Shown piece by piece: positions 18,120 to 25,323 of a stretch of 32,572 nucleotides of DNA. The notes under the pieces were generated by a model. The model was not told where the DNA came from and made no database searches. It was given only the letters and a program-made list of their open reading frames with translations. The stretch is taken from assembly GCA_964484095.1 (NCBI GenBank), contig CAZAEB010000003.1:1-32572 (forward strand), in the 5' to 3' direction. This DNA comes from CAZAEB01 sp964484095. Its GTDB lineage: Bacteria; Patescibacteriota; Microgenomatia; UBA12405; BS750m-G30. How positions within the stretch are numbered: position 1 is the first letter of the stretch; each line of letters starts with the position of its first letter. A program made the translations under genes and the position numbers.

Positions 18120-18459
18120 CCATAGAGGAAGATTCAGATTCTAACTGAGAAAGAGATTTGTAATAGTTATCAATCTCTTCTAAGGAAAAAAACTTCTTCT
18201 TTTGTGATTCTGAAATTAGCCCACTGTCAATCTCGGGGTTCAAAGGCTTTACTAAATAGGTGGATTTTTCAACCATCTCCTTGGAAAGCAAAAGATGATA
18301 TCCTTCTAGCATCACCCAGGTAAGGCTGGCAAAAAGAACAAAGACTGATATTATCACCAGGTTTTTTAATACCCTTTTTCTCCTTTTAATTACCGCCTTT
18401 CTGTTTTTTGACTCAACCATCTTTTTGATTTTTGGAACCAAATCTTTTTTTTCTACCAT
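18109..18459 (-). CDS. small single-pass membrane protein of the pilus operon
   Basis: 116-aa protein not recognised as a named family. It has a very basic cytoplasmic N-terminus (residues 1-30, rich in Lys/Arg), one membrane helix (about 32-50, VLKNLVIISVFVLFASLTWVM) and an outer segment that is acidic and Ser-rich at its end. Its start shares a base with the PilO-like stop (TAATG), and its end overlaps the surface-protein gene, so all are co-translated. Position after pilN and pilO invites comparison with PilP, but PilP is a lipoprotein and no lipobox is present, so it is left unnamed. Confidence 0.65.
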   Translation of the reverse strand: MVEKKDLVPKIKKMVESKNRKAVIKRRKRVLKNLVIISVFVLFASLTWVMLEGYHLLLSKEMVEKSTYLVKPLNPEIDSGLISESQKKKFFSLEEIDNYYKSLSQLESESSSMDVQ

Positions 18460-19085
18460 TAGTTTATAAAGTATGGCAATAAACCAAAAACAGAAACATT
18501 AACCCAGCCCGTCGGCAAATCTTCAGAAACAGATATCGAATAACCATCAACGACAAAAACTCTCCTTACCTTCAAAAGATCGTCCAAAAACAATTTAATC
18601 GCTTCATAATCACCAGAAAAAGAAGCAGAATAACTGACTCCCGTGGTTGCCTGATCTTTACTGGAAGCTGGCCTCGTAACCTTGCTGGAAAAAAATTTCA
18701 CCTCCGAAAAAGTGACCGAATCCACAATTAATCCTTTTTCTAAACCTAATCCCACTAGTTGAGCCCCACCTTTGGCCAATTGAGGAAGCTGAGGATAGGC
18801 TTCATCGAGATAAGCAATTTCTCCCTGAATAGAGGCAAAATTTGTTTGAGCAGCAATTACCTGATTGATTTTTTTGCCCATCTTTTGAGAAAGCTCTTTT
18901 TTGTTCTCAATCTCTGAAAGAAGGGTTGATATCGCCCTGACCGTTGGCCTGATTGCAAAAACTACAAAAAAAGCAATTGCCAGTAAAGTAATCGTCAACT
19001 CGCCATAACGCCAAACTTCCTCTTTATTTTTATAATTTTTATACGTCCGACCTGCCTTGAAAATTAAGTTAGACTCTTTGATCAT
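18459..19085 (-). CDS. pilO: PilO-like type IV pilus alignment protein
   Basis: 208-aa bitopic membrane protein with a short cytoplasmic N-terminus, one helix (about 29-47), a helical coiled-coil-like stretch (about 50-90) and a C-terminal ferredoxin-like domain with the pattern SYSASFSGDYEAIKLFLDDL (150-169), typical of PilO/GspM-type proteins. PilO pairs with PilN across the inner membrane to link the cytoplasmic motor to the pilus. The start overlaps the PilN-like gene by 17 bp. Assignment rests on architecture, size and neighbour order, since sequence identity to model PilO is low. Confidence 0.72.
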   Translation of the reverse strand: MIKESNLIFKAGRTYKNYKNKEEVWRYGELTITLLAIAFFVVFAIRPTVRAISTLLSEIENKKELSQKMGKKINQVIAAQTNFASIQGEIAYLDEAYPQLPQLAKGGAQLVGLGLEKGLIVDSVTFSEVKFFSSKVTRPASSKDQATTGVSYSASFSGDYEAIKLFLDDLLKVRRVFVVDGYSISVSEDLPTGWVNVSVFGLLPYFIN

Positions 19086-19632
19086 TCTGTTTAAGGTTAA
19101 CTTGTAAATTTATACTTGTCCCCGAAGATAGTTTTTCTTTTTTAATCATCCCCACCCTTACCGATTCCACCTCCGGATCGGCAATAATATTGTTAATAAA
19201 TTGAGCTAAACTCGACTCTGAATAGACCAGAATCGATAAAGAAATGGTTGATTTTTCCGAAATTTTATTAAATCGATAATTATTAACCACAATATCGTCA
19301 GGAATCTGGCGGGCAATGACAACTAAAGGACTGGCAAGATCCTCATTTTTCCCGACCAGTTTATTGCCCTGAGAAATCCTTTCCTGAACAACTCTAAAAT
19401 CATTTTCAAATTCAACGACGCTTTCCAATATTGCCCTCTTTTGGCGAAGATCTGCCGACAAATCAGAATTCTTTCTATCCAACCAAAAACGAGAAATAAA
19501 AGCGGCAATAACGATAAGTTCAGTAAAAACGACAATAAATCTACCTACCGTTGTCAGCCAGCTAACCACTCTGCCCAGCAAAGTAAAGTCAAAAGACTGA
19601 TCAGTAAGAAGGGATATTTCTTTTTTGGCCAT
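19069..19632 (-). CDS. pilN: PilN-like type IV pilus assembly protein
   Basis: 187-aa bitopic protein with a cytoplasmic N-terminal tail beginning KKEISLL (a PilN-type PilM-binding peptide often has an I-N-L-L-P-like core), one helix (about 29-47), a coiled-coil-like region (about 55-85), then a periplasmic-type alpha/beta domain with LSILVYSESSLAQFINNI (about 131-148). It is the first gene of the run that follows MurJ and has a near-consensus promoter 8 nt upstream. PilM is not adjacent: murJ lies upstream instead. Call based on architecture and partnership with the PilO-like gene. Confidence 0.72.
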   Translation of the reverse strand: MAKKEISLLTDQSFDFTLLGRVVSWLTTVGRFIVVFTELIVIAAFISRFWLDRKNSDLSADLRQKRAILESVVEFENDFRVVQERISQGNKLVGKNEDLASPLVVIARQIPDDIVVNNYRFNKISEKSTISLSILVYSESSLAQFINNIIADPEVESVRVGMIKKEKLSSGTSINLQVNLKQNDQRV

Positions 19633-19640
19633 TCTGAATC

Positions 19641-19669
19641 AGTATATTAAACTAAAAACCAAGTGTCAA
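19641..19669 (-). promoter_or_regulatory. consensus promoter of the pilN-like operon
   Basis: On the minus strand, TTGACA (19664-19669) is separated by exactly 17 bp from TATACT (19641-19646), and the ATG at 19632 follows 8 nt after the -10 box. The -35 box overlaps the murJ stop codon. Transcription would start at or within a base or two of the start codon. No Shine-Dalgarno is present. Confidence 0.8.
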
Positions 19670-21348
19670 AAGCTAGTCGGAGACTCCAAAACTTCTTTCT
19701 GTTTTTGAATCTGATCCCCGGAAGAAGCAATCACCTGTTTTAATGATCTAAACCTCTTTATTAAATTAAGATAGGCTTTAATCTCCTCCACCTTCAAGCC
19801 GAAGGAAAGCATCAGATAAATAATCATTCCACAAATAACCGAAATCGAGGTTAACAGCATCAACCCGACAACCCGCGAAGTATCAATAAAATAAATATCT
19901 AAACCTCTCATTGCCGCCCAGGAAACTGCTCCTGAAAAAGTGGCTGAAATGCCAACCTTGCCCAAAAACACGAATATTCTCCGCCATGGAAAATATTTCA
20001 CTTTTTTAGAGATAAAAAAGAAAAGAACTAAAAACTGGAAAATGCTTGCCAAGGAAATTGCCAAAACCAATCCTAAAATTCCCATATTGAATACATAAAC
20101 CCCTAAAACTCCAATGACAACACTAATCACCAAAGATATTGCCGCCACCCAAAACGGAGTCCTAGTGTCTTGCAAAGAATAAAAACCCCTGGTAATAATT
20201 TGAATGCCGGACTGAGCAATTATTCCTGGGGCCAAGAAAGCCAATGCTTGGCCAGTTTTCAATGTTGCCTGCCAAGGAAATCCTCTTGTTCCAAATGCCA
20301 ACCGAATAATCGGAATCCTAAGCACCAAAATCGCTACCGCAACAGGAATAGTTAAATAAAGGGCCTGAAGAAAAGAATCAACCAAAATTTTTGTAAACTC
20401 CTTATCCTTTTTCTGTGAATAAGAAGAAGAAAGCGCCGGCAGAGCCGCTTGGCCGATAGTTGCCCCAAAAAGCCGGGAAGGAAGCGACCCTAAATGCTGA
20501 GCAAGATACAAAAGTGACAAAGACCCAGTCGGCAAAGATGTCGCCAGAAACAAAACTACTGTTGACTCAATTTCGCCCAGTCCCAATGACAAACTTCTAG
20601 GAACCATCAGTCGCACAATTCTTTTGACTCCTGGAAGACTAAAAGAAAATTCCGGCTTAAGTTTAAAACCCAGACTGGCCACCAAAGGCAATTGAATAGC
20701 AAAATGAAGAAATGAACCAATCAAAACACCAACCGCTGGACCATAAATTCCCAAGACAGGAGATAAAATAACTATCCCGAAAATAATTCCTAAATTATAA
20801 ACAACCGGAGAAAAAGCAGGAACTAAAAATCTTTTATTCACTTGCAGTATTCCTGTTAAGAAATTACTCAGCAAAAAAAACAACTGGGCGGCAAGCATCA
20901 ACCGGGTCAAGCTGGCCATCAGGTCTACTTGCTCAGATGAAAAACCCGCAGTGATAAGAGATGAAAGCGGACGAGCAAAAATAAAAACAACAACAGAAAT
21001 TCCAAAAAAGATTAAAAACAAAAGAGTTATTGTTGATCTGGCCAGACGATAAGCATTTTTTTTATCCTCGTTTAGCGCTCCTGAAAAAACAGGAATAAAT
21101 GCCGCCGAAAGCGCCCCGATCACCAAAAGCTTAAAAATTATGTCAGGAATTCTAAAAGCAGCATTGTAGGCATCTAACTGACTGGTGCAACAGGAGTAAA
21201 ACTGAGCATATAAAAACCTGTCCCGCAAGATCCCCAATAAGGCAGATATGGTAAATGCAAATCCCAAAACAAAAGCTGCCGAAAGAATATTTGTCTGCTT
21301 GCGAGAAAGAATGTTTTTGCCATTAGTAAACAAATCTTTCAAAGTCAT
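19666..21348 (-). CDS. murJ: lipid II flippase MurJ
   Basis: 560-aa MOP-superfamily (MviN/MurJ) membrane protein with about 14 hydrophobic segments, exporting the peptidoglycan precursor lipid II across the inner membrane. Family stretches include GILRDRFLYAQF (about 39-50), DAYNAAFRIPDIIFKLLVIGALSAAFIPVFS (59 onward in parts) and SSSYSQKKDKEF (about 306). The C-terminal 40 residues are a soluble, charged extension. The ATG at 21348 is supported by an extended -10 element 6 nt upstream, giving a leaderless transcript. It is divergent from rpsT with overlapping promoters. A short gap then leads to the pilN operon. Confidence 0.92.
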   Translation of the reverse strand: MTLKDLFTNGKNILSRKQTNILSAAFVLGFAFTISALLGILRDRFLYAQFYSCCTSQLDAYNAAFRIPDIIFKLLVIGALSAAFIPVFSGALNEDKKNAYRLARSTITLLFLIFFGISVVVFIFARPLSSLITAGFSSEQVDLMASLTRLMLAAQLFFLLSNFLTGILQVNKRFLVPAFSPVVYNLGIIFGIVILSPVLGIYGPAVGVLIGSFLHFAIQLPLVASLGFKLKPEFSFSLPGVKRIVRLMVPRSLSLGLGEIESTVVLFLATSLPTGSLSLLYLAQHLGSLPSRLFGATIGQAALPALSSSYSQKKDKEFTKILVDSFLQALYLTIPVAVAILVLRIPIIRLAFGTRGFPWQATLKTGQALAFLAPGIIAQSGIQIITRGFYSLQDTRTPFWVAAISLVISVVIGVLGVYVFNMGILGLVLAISLASIFQFLVLFFFISKKVKYFPWRRIFVFLGKVGISATFSGAVSWAAMRGLDIYFIDTSRVVGLMLLTSISVICGMIIYLMLSFGLKVEEIKAYLNLIKRFRSLKQVIASSGDQIQKQKEVLESPTSF

Positions 21349-21354
21349 TTAGCA

Positions 21355-21383
21355 AATATATCACGCCCTTGAATTACCCACAA
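21355..21383 (-). promoter_or_regulatory. murJ promoter (leaderless)
   Basis: Minus strand: TTGTGG (21378-21383), 17-bp spacer, TATATT (21355-21360) preceded by TGA, an extended -10. The -10 box ends 6 nt before the murJ ATG. The -35 hexamer lies between the -35 and -10 boxes of the divergent rpsT promoter, so the two promoters share DNA. Confidence 0.65.
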
Positions 21384-21397
21384 GAGACTGATAAAAT
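21369..21397 (+). promoter_or_regulatory. rpsT promoter
   Basis: TTGAAT (21369-21374), 17-bp spacer, TAAAAT (21392-21397) with an upstream TG forming an extended -10. Expected start near 21404, leaving a leader of about 28 nt before the ATG at 21432. No Shine-Dalgarno is seen in that leader. Confidence 0.75.
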
Positions 21398-21431
21398 ACT
21401 GGCGCAGTAAATTAAAGATTAATTTTTATTT

Positions 21432-21752
21432 ATGCCAATAACAAAATCAGCCAAAAAGGCTTTGAGAGTATCAAAAAGAAAAGAAGACATTAACCGCAAG
21501 GTAAGAGAAAAAGTTAAAAAAGCGGTTAAAGAGTTTGAAAAAAGACTAACCCTAGAAAGTCTTGGGGTAGCTTATTGTGAAATAGACAAATCAGCCAAAA
21601 AACATATCATTCACAAAAAAAAAGCCTCAAGGATTAAATCAAGATTGGCAAGAATGCTAAAAAACAAATCTTCTGAAAAAAAACCAACTGCTCCAAAAAA
21701 ATCCAAAAAGACCGCTGGAAAAAAGACCAGCGGTAAAATGTCAAAAAAATAA
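21432..21752 (+). CDS. rpsT: 30S ribosomal protein bS20
   Basis: 106-aa ribosomal protein bS20, which binds 16S rRNA in the body of the small subunit. Recognisable are the N-terminal KSAKKALRVSKRKEDINRKV and the DKSAKKHIIHKKKASRIKSR segment, which matches the family's D-x-A-x-K-x-x-I-H-x-N-K-A-x-R-x-K-S-R pattern. About 24 extra residues at the C-terminus are Lys/Ser/Thr/Pro-rich and not part of the usual 85-90-aa protein. It is followed by a short inverted repeat and then metG. Confidence 0.92.
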   Translation: MPITKSAKKALRVSKRKEDINRKVREKVKKAVKEFEKRLTLESLGVAYCEIDKSAKKHIIHKKKASRIKSRLARMLKNKSSEKKPTAPKKSKKTAGKKTSGKMSKK

Positions 21753-21755
21753 ATT

Positions 21756-21784
21756 CCCCAACTCAATTAAGATTGGGGTATAAT
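21756..21784 (+). promoter_or_regulatory. inverted repeat abutting the metG -10 box
   Basis: CCCCAA (21756-21761) and TTGGGG (21773-21778) form a short hairpin three bases after the rpsT stop codon, immediately followed by TATAAT (21779-21784) and a T run. It may act as a weak terminator for rpsT, while the perfect -10 box serves metG. No -35 is visible because that position holds the CCCCAA arm. An AAGGA Shine-Dalgarno follows at 21795-21799, 6 nt before the metG ATG. Confidence 0.55.
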
Positions 21785-21805
21785 TTTTAAAAGCAAGGAT
21801 TTTTT

Positions 21806-23233
21806 ATGGATAAAAAAAGATTTTTCGTCACCACGCCAATTTACTACGTCAATGACATACCCCATATTGGTCATGCCTGCACCACAATAATTGCCGACAT
21901 TATCGCCCGCTATCAAAGATTATCCGGAAAAGAAGTGTTTTTTCTAACCGGCACTGACGAACATGGAGCCAAAGTAGCTCAAGCGGCGGAAAAAAAAGGC
22001 TTAAGGCCTATTGATTTTTGCGACCAGATTTCCAAGCAATACCAAGTAGTCTGGAAAAAACTTAACATCTCTAACGACTACTTTTTCAGAACCACTTGCC
22101 AAGATCATAAAAAACTCGTTAGTGAAATTTTAAATAACATTTACCAAAAAGGAGATATTTACAAGTCTATATATAAAGGACTTTATTGTATTGGCTGTGA
22201 AAAATTCCTAACTGAAACTGATCTAGTTGATGGGAAATGCCCTCTTCATCCCCCAGAACAAACAGTACAGCAGGAGGAAGAAAACTGGTTTTTTAAAATA
22301 ACTAAATACATTCCTAAAATTATTAAACTCATCGAGAGTGACGAAACCAACTACATTATCCCAGAGGGAAAAAGGCGGGAAGTATTGGCAAAACTAAAAA
22401 CCATTGATCGAAACATCTCAATATCAAGAGCTAATGTTGAATGGGGAATCCCCATTCCTTGGGATAAAAATCAAACCATCTATGTTTGGATTGAGGCTCT
22501 CCTTAATTACTACACCGCCACCAGATTTTTAAAAGATAAAAAAGATTTTTGGCCGGCAGATATCCACATTTTAGGCAAAGAAATTCTTACCTTTCATACT
22601 GTTATCTGGCAAGCAATCTTGCTATCTGTCGATCTTCCACTTCCTAAAAAAACTATCATTCATGATTTCTATATCATTGACGATAGAAAAGTTTCAAAAT
22701 CCCTCGGCAACATGATCTCTCCCGATGAACTTTTAGAAAAATTTGGTATTGACGGAACCAGATATCTTATTGCCGCCTCTTTTCCCATCGGCGGAGATAC
22801 CAATGTAAGTATTAAAAGATTTACCCAAAAATACAATGCCGACCTGGCAAATGGGCTAGGAAACCTTGTTTCCAGAGTTGCTAAACTGGCAGAGAAAAAT
22901 AACATCACCGTCTCAACTACAAAAATTGAAAAAAACAGCGAGATTGGGAAATTCATTAAAACTGCCAACACTCCCGAGGCTCTTTTTACTATTTGGAATA
23001 AAGGAGTAAACAGTGTTTCTGGAGCCAACAAAAGCTTTAATGATCAAAGAATCTGGGAGAAAAAAGGCCAAGAACTGGAAAAATCCCTAAAAGAATCAAT
23101 AAGCACAATTCTAAATATTACTAGTGAAATCGAGCCCTTTATGCCTCAAACAGCAAAACAGATTAGAAAAATATTTGCCAGAGGGAAACCAATAAAAGCC
23201 CCAAAAAAGCCACTATTTCCCAGAATTGCATAA
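21806..23233 (+). CDS. metG: methionyl-tRNA synthetase
   Basis: 475-aa class I synthetase that charges tRNA-Met in the cytoplasm. H20-I-G-H23 is the first catalytic signature; the second is K295-V-S-K-S299, a KVSKS variant of KMSKS, in the context HDFYIIDDRKVSKSLGN. One zinc-knuckle set is visible (CIGC followed later by CPLH, a Cys3His type). The protein ends shortly after the anticodon-binding domain and lacks the C-terminal EMAP/tRNA-binding dimerisation domain common in bacteria, making it short. The start is supported by the AAGGA Shine-Dalgarno. The tatD gene begins 2 nt after its stop. Confidence 0.95.
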   Translation: MDKKRFFVTTPIYYVNDIPHIGHACTTIIADIIARYQRLSGKEVFFLTGTDEHGAKVAQAAEKKGLRPIDFCDQISKQYQVVWKKLNISNDYFFRTTCQDHKKLVSEILNNIYQKGDIYKSIYKGLYCIGCEKFLTETDLVDGKCPLHPPEQTVQQEEENWFFKITKYIPKIIKLIESDETNYIIPEGKRREVLAKLKTIDRNISISRANVEWGIPIPWDKNQTIYVWIEALLNYYTATRFLKDKKDFWPADIHILGKEILTFHTVIWQAILLSVDLPLPKKTIIHDFYIIDDRKVSKSLGNMISPDELLEKFGIDGTRYLIAASFPIGGDTNVSIKRFTQKYNADLANGLGNLVSRVAKLAEKNNITVSTTKIEKNSEIGKFIKTANTPEALFTIWNKGVNSVSGANKSFNDQRIWEKKGQELEKSLKESISTILNITSEIEPFMPQTAKQIRKIFARGKPIKAPKKPLFPRIA

Positions 23234-23235
23234 AC

Positions 23236-24015
23236 ATGATCGACACTCACGCCCATCTTAATTTTCCTGACTATAAAAACACTCTTAACTCGGTAATCCA
23301 AAATGCCCAAAAATCCGGAGTTGAAAAAATAATTTGTGTAAGCAGTAACATCGGTGACTCAATAAAAGCGATAGAGATTGCCAAAAAATATCCCGGAGTC
23401 GTTTATGCCGCTGTTGGTATTCACCCTCAGCAAACTGATCCAGAAAACAAAGATTCTTTAAAATTACAAATAGAAAAGCTTAATAAACTTGCTTGTTTGA
23501 AAGAAGTAATCGCAATCGGAGAGAGCGGTCTTGACTACTCGCCCGCTCCTCCTCCAGAAAAAGACCGATCAAAAAAAGATCAGATTTTTTTGTTTGAAAA
23601 ACAAATAGAACTGGCAGTCTTGAAAAACATTCCTATTGTTGTTCATACTCGCAAGGCCTTTGATGACACCTTAACCACATTAGAAAAATATCAAAAAGTA
23701 AAAGGAGTTATTCACTGCTACTCTGCTGGGAAAAAAGGAATAGAAAGGGTGGTCAATCTCGGTTTTTGTTTCGGAGTTGATGGTAATTTAACCTATGATA
23801 AGGGCTTGCAAAACGTATTTACTCAAATTCCTCTGAAAAAAATAATTTTAGAAACCGACTCGCCTTTTTTAACTCCAGAGCCTAAAAGAGATCAAAGAAA
23901 TGAACCGGGATTCCTGCCTTACTCGGCAATGAAGCTGGCAGAAATTAAAAACACTTCAAAAAAAGAAGTTAATAAAATAACCACCAAAACAGCTCGCCGT
24001 CTTTTCCGGTTGTAA
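23236..24015 (+). CDS. tatD: TatD family metal-dependent deoxyribonuclease
   Basis: 259-aa TIM-barrel hydrolase of the TatD/YcfH family, 3'-5' exonuclease-type DNases in DNA repair or nucleic acid turnover. Metal ligands in expected order: H5-x-H7, E96 (in IGESGLDY), H137 (VVHTRKA), H160 (VIHCYSAG) and D208 (ETDSPFL). Length is typical for the family (about 260 aa). The metG-tatD order with a 2-nt gap is a common bacterial pairing and implies co-transcription. Confidence 0.93.
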   Translation: MIDTHAHLNFPDYKNTLNSVIQNAQKSGVEKIICVSSNIGDSIKAIEIAKKYPGVVYAAVGIHPQQTDPENKDSLKLQIEKLNKLACLKEVIAIGESGLDYSPAPPPEKDRSKKDQIFLFEKQIELAVLKNIPIVVHTRKAFDDTLTTLEKYQKVKGVIHCYSAGKKGIERVVNLGFCFGVDGNLTYDKGLQNVFTQIPLKKIILETDSPFLTPEPKRDQRNEPGFLPYSAMKLAEIKNTSKKEVNKITTKTARRLFRL

Positions 24016-24039
24016 TTATTTCTATTTCTTTGCTAGACT
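24010..24039 (+). promoter_or_regulatory. promoter of the GT-C gene at 24046
   Basis: TTGTAA (24010-24015), 18-bp spacer, TAGACT (24034-24039) preceded by TG-C (extended -10). The ATG at 24046 follows 6 nt after the -10 box, again predicting a leaderless transcript. The -35 overlaps the end of tatD. Confidence 0.5.
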
Positions 24040-24045
24040 TCAATA

Positions 24046-25323
24046 ATGGAAACGCTTTTTAATTGTAGTCTTTGGGGAGATGAGGCATTTAGTGCAGTTT
24101 TAGCTCAGAGACCTTTTTTTGAAATGATTGGTGTTGTCGCCAAGGACACTTCTCCACCTCTTTTCTATATTATTATGTGGTCCTGGTTTAAAATTTTCGG
24201 TTCATCAGAAATTGCCATAAGAAGCTTAACTCTGCTTTTTTATCTTGGAACAATCACTCTTGTTTACCTAATTTCCAAAAAGCTTTATAATAAAAAAACA
24301 GCCATCCTCTCGGTCTTACTGACCTTTTTTAACCCGTTTTTATTTCCCTATGCTTTTGAAGGAAGAATGTATTTTTCTCTTCTCTTTTTTACCGTTCTTT
24401 CTTTTTATTTTCTGGTCTCAAAAAACCGCTGGGGATACATTCTTGCTGCCGCAGCAGCCATATATTCCCATCATTTTGCCTTCTTGGTATTGTTTGCCCA
24501 ATTTCTCTGGCTAATATTTGACCAGCCAAATAAAAAAAATATCCTAAAAACCATAAAAGACTATTTGATTATTGGCGTGCTTTACATTCCTTGGCTGTAT
24601 CCTCTTTATCTGCAAACCAGCCTAGTTTCCGAAGGATTCTGGCTGGGAAAACCAAAACCAGCAGATCTGGTTAATATATTTATAAACTTTTTAAACAACA
24701 AGCCCCTTGCCCCCATTCACAAAATTACCCCACTTCTTGCCGGAACTCTTTTAGCACTAAGAAAATGGCAAAAGAAAGACTTGCTTTTGGTTTTTTGGCT
24801 AACGATTCCGCCAATAGTTGCTTTTGGTATCTCTCAAACAAGTTTGAAAATTTTTTATGAGCGCTACCTTCTCTACTGTGTCCCTCCCTTGGCAATCCTT
24901 CTTGCATCACGTTGGCGAAAAATCTCTTTGCTTTTAATTGCAATTTTGGCTGTTTTTTATTTACAAATTAGCTATGCTCAATTTACAAAGCCATTTAAAA
25001 AACCTTTCCGAGAATTTTCCGACTGGATTAAAAACAACAGCTCTGATATTTCAATTATTAACTACAATGGTGGCGCCCATCATCTTTGGGAAACAAAGTA
25101 CTATCAGATAAATGCCCCGATTTATTCTCCTGGAGGAGAACTGCCTTTTTTTGTCGGCACCGCCCAAATGAAGCCTGAAGATGTCATTTATCAGCTGCCG
25201 GAAAAAAACACAATTGGAGTGGTTACCAGCGACGATCCTCAATCAGTAAAAATAGCAGGATATACGATAACTGAAATTTATAGGCTAAACTCATTATCTT
25301 TTCTAGAAATGGACAGAGAGTAA
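24046..25323 (+). CDS. GT39-like membrane glycosyltransferase lacking the first helix
   Basis: 425-aa membrane protein with the GT-C acidic pair D12-E13 in SLWGDEAFS, then KDTSPPLFYIIMWSWFKIFG, typical of GT39/PMT-type enzymes. About nine or ten hydrophobic segments follow, and the soluble C-terminal portion is short. Unusually, the protein starts only seven residues before the conserved S-L-W-x-D-E loop, so the first membrane helix expected in this family is missing. An in-frame TAG at 24034 rules out a longer N-terminus, and the near promoter supports the start. The next GT-C gene overlaps its stop by one base (TAATG). Sugar donor unknown. Confidence 0.8.
   Translation: METLFNCSLWGDEAFSAVLAQRPFFEMIGVVAKDTSPPLFYIIMWSWFKIFGSSEIAIRSLTLLFYLGTITLVYLISKKLYNKKTAILSVLLTFFNPFLFPYAFEGRMYFSLLFFTVLSFYFLVSKNRWGYILAAAAAIYSHHFAFLVLFAQFLWLIFDQPNKKNILKTIKDYLIIGVLYIPWLYPLYLQTSLVSEGFWLGKPKPADLVNIFINFLNNKPLAPIHKITPLLAGTLLALRKWQKKDLLLVFWLTIPPIVAFGISQTSLKIFYERYLLYCVPPLAILLASRWRKISLLLIAILAVFYLQISYAQFTKPFKKPFREFSDWIKNNSSDISIINYNGGAHHLWETKYYQINAPIYSPGGELPFFVGTAQMKPEDVIYQLPEKNTIGVVTSDDPQSVKIAGYTITEIYRLNSLSFLEMDRE

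Noticed and set aside
21660..21750. Programmed frameshift in the A-rich end of rpsT
   Set aside because: The Lys-rich extension reads through in frame to a normal TAA and there is no downstream out-of-frame domain to gain.
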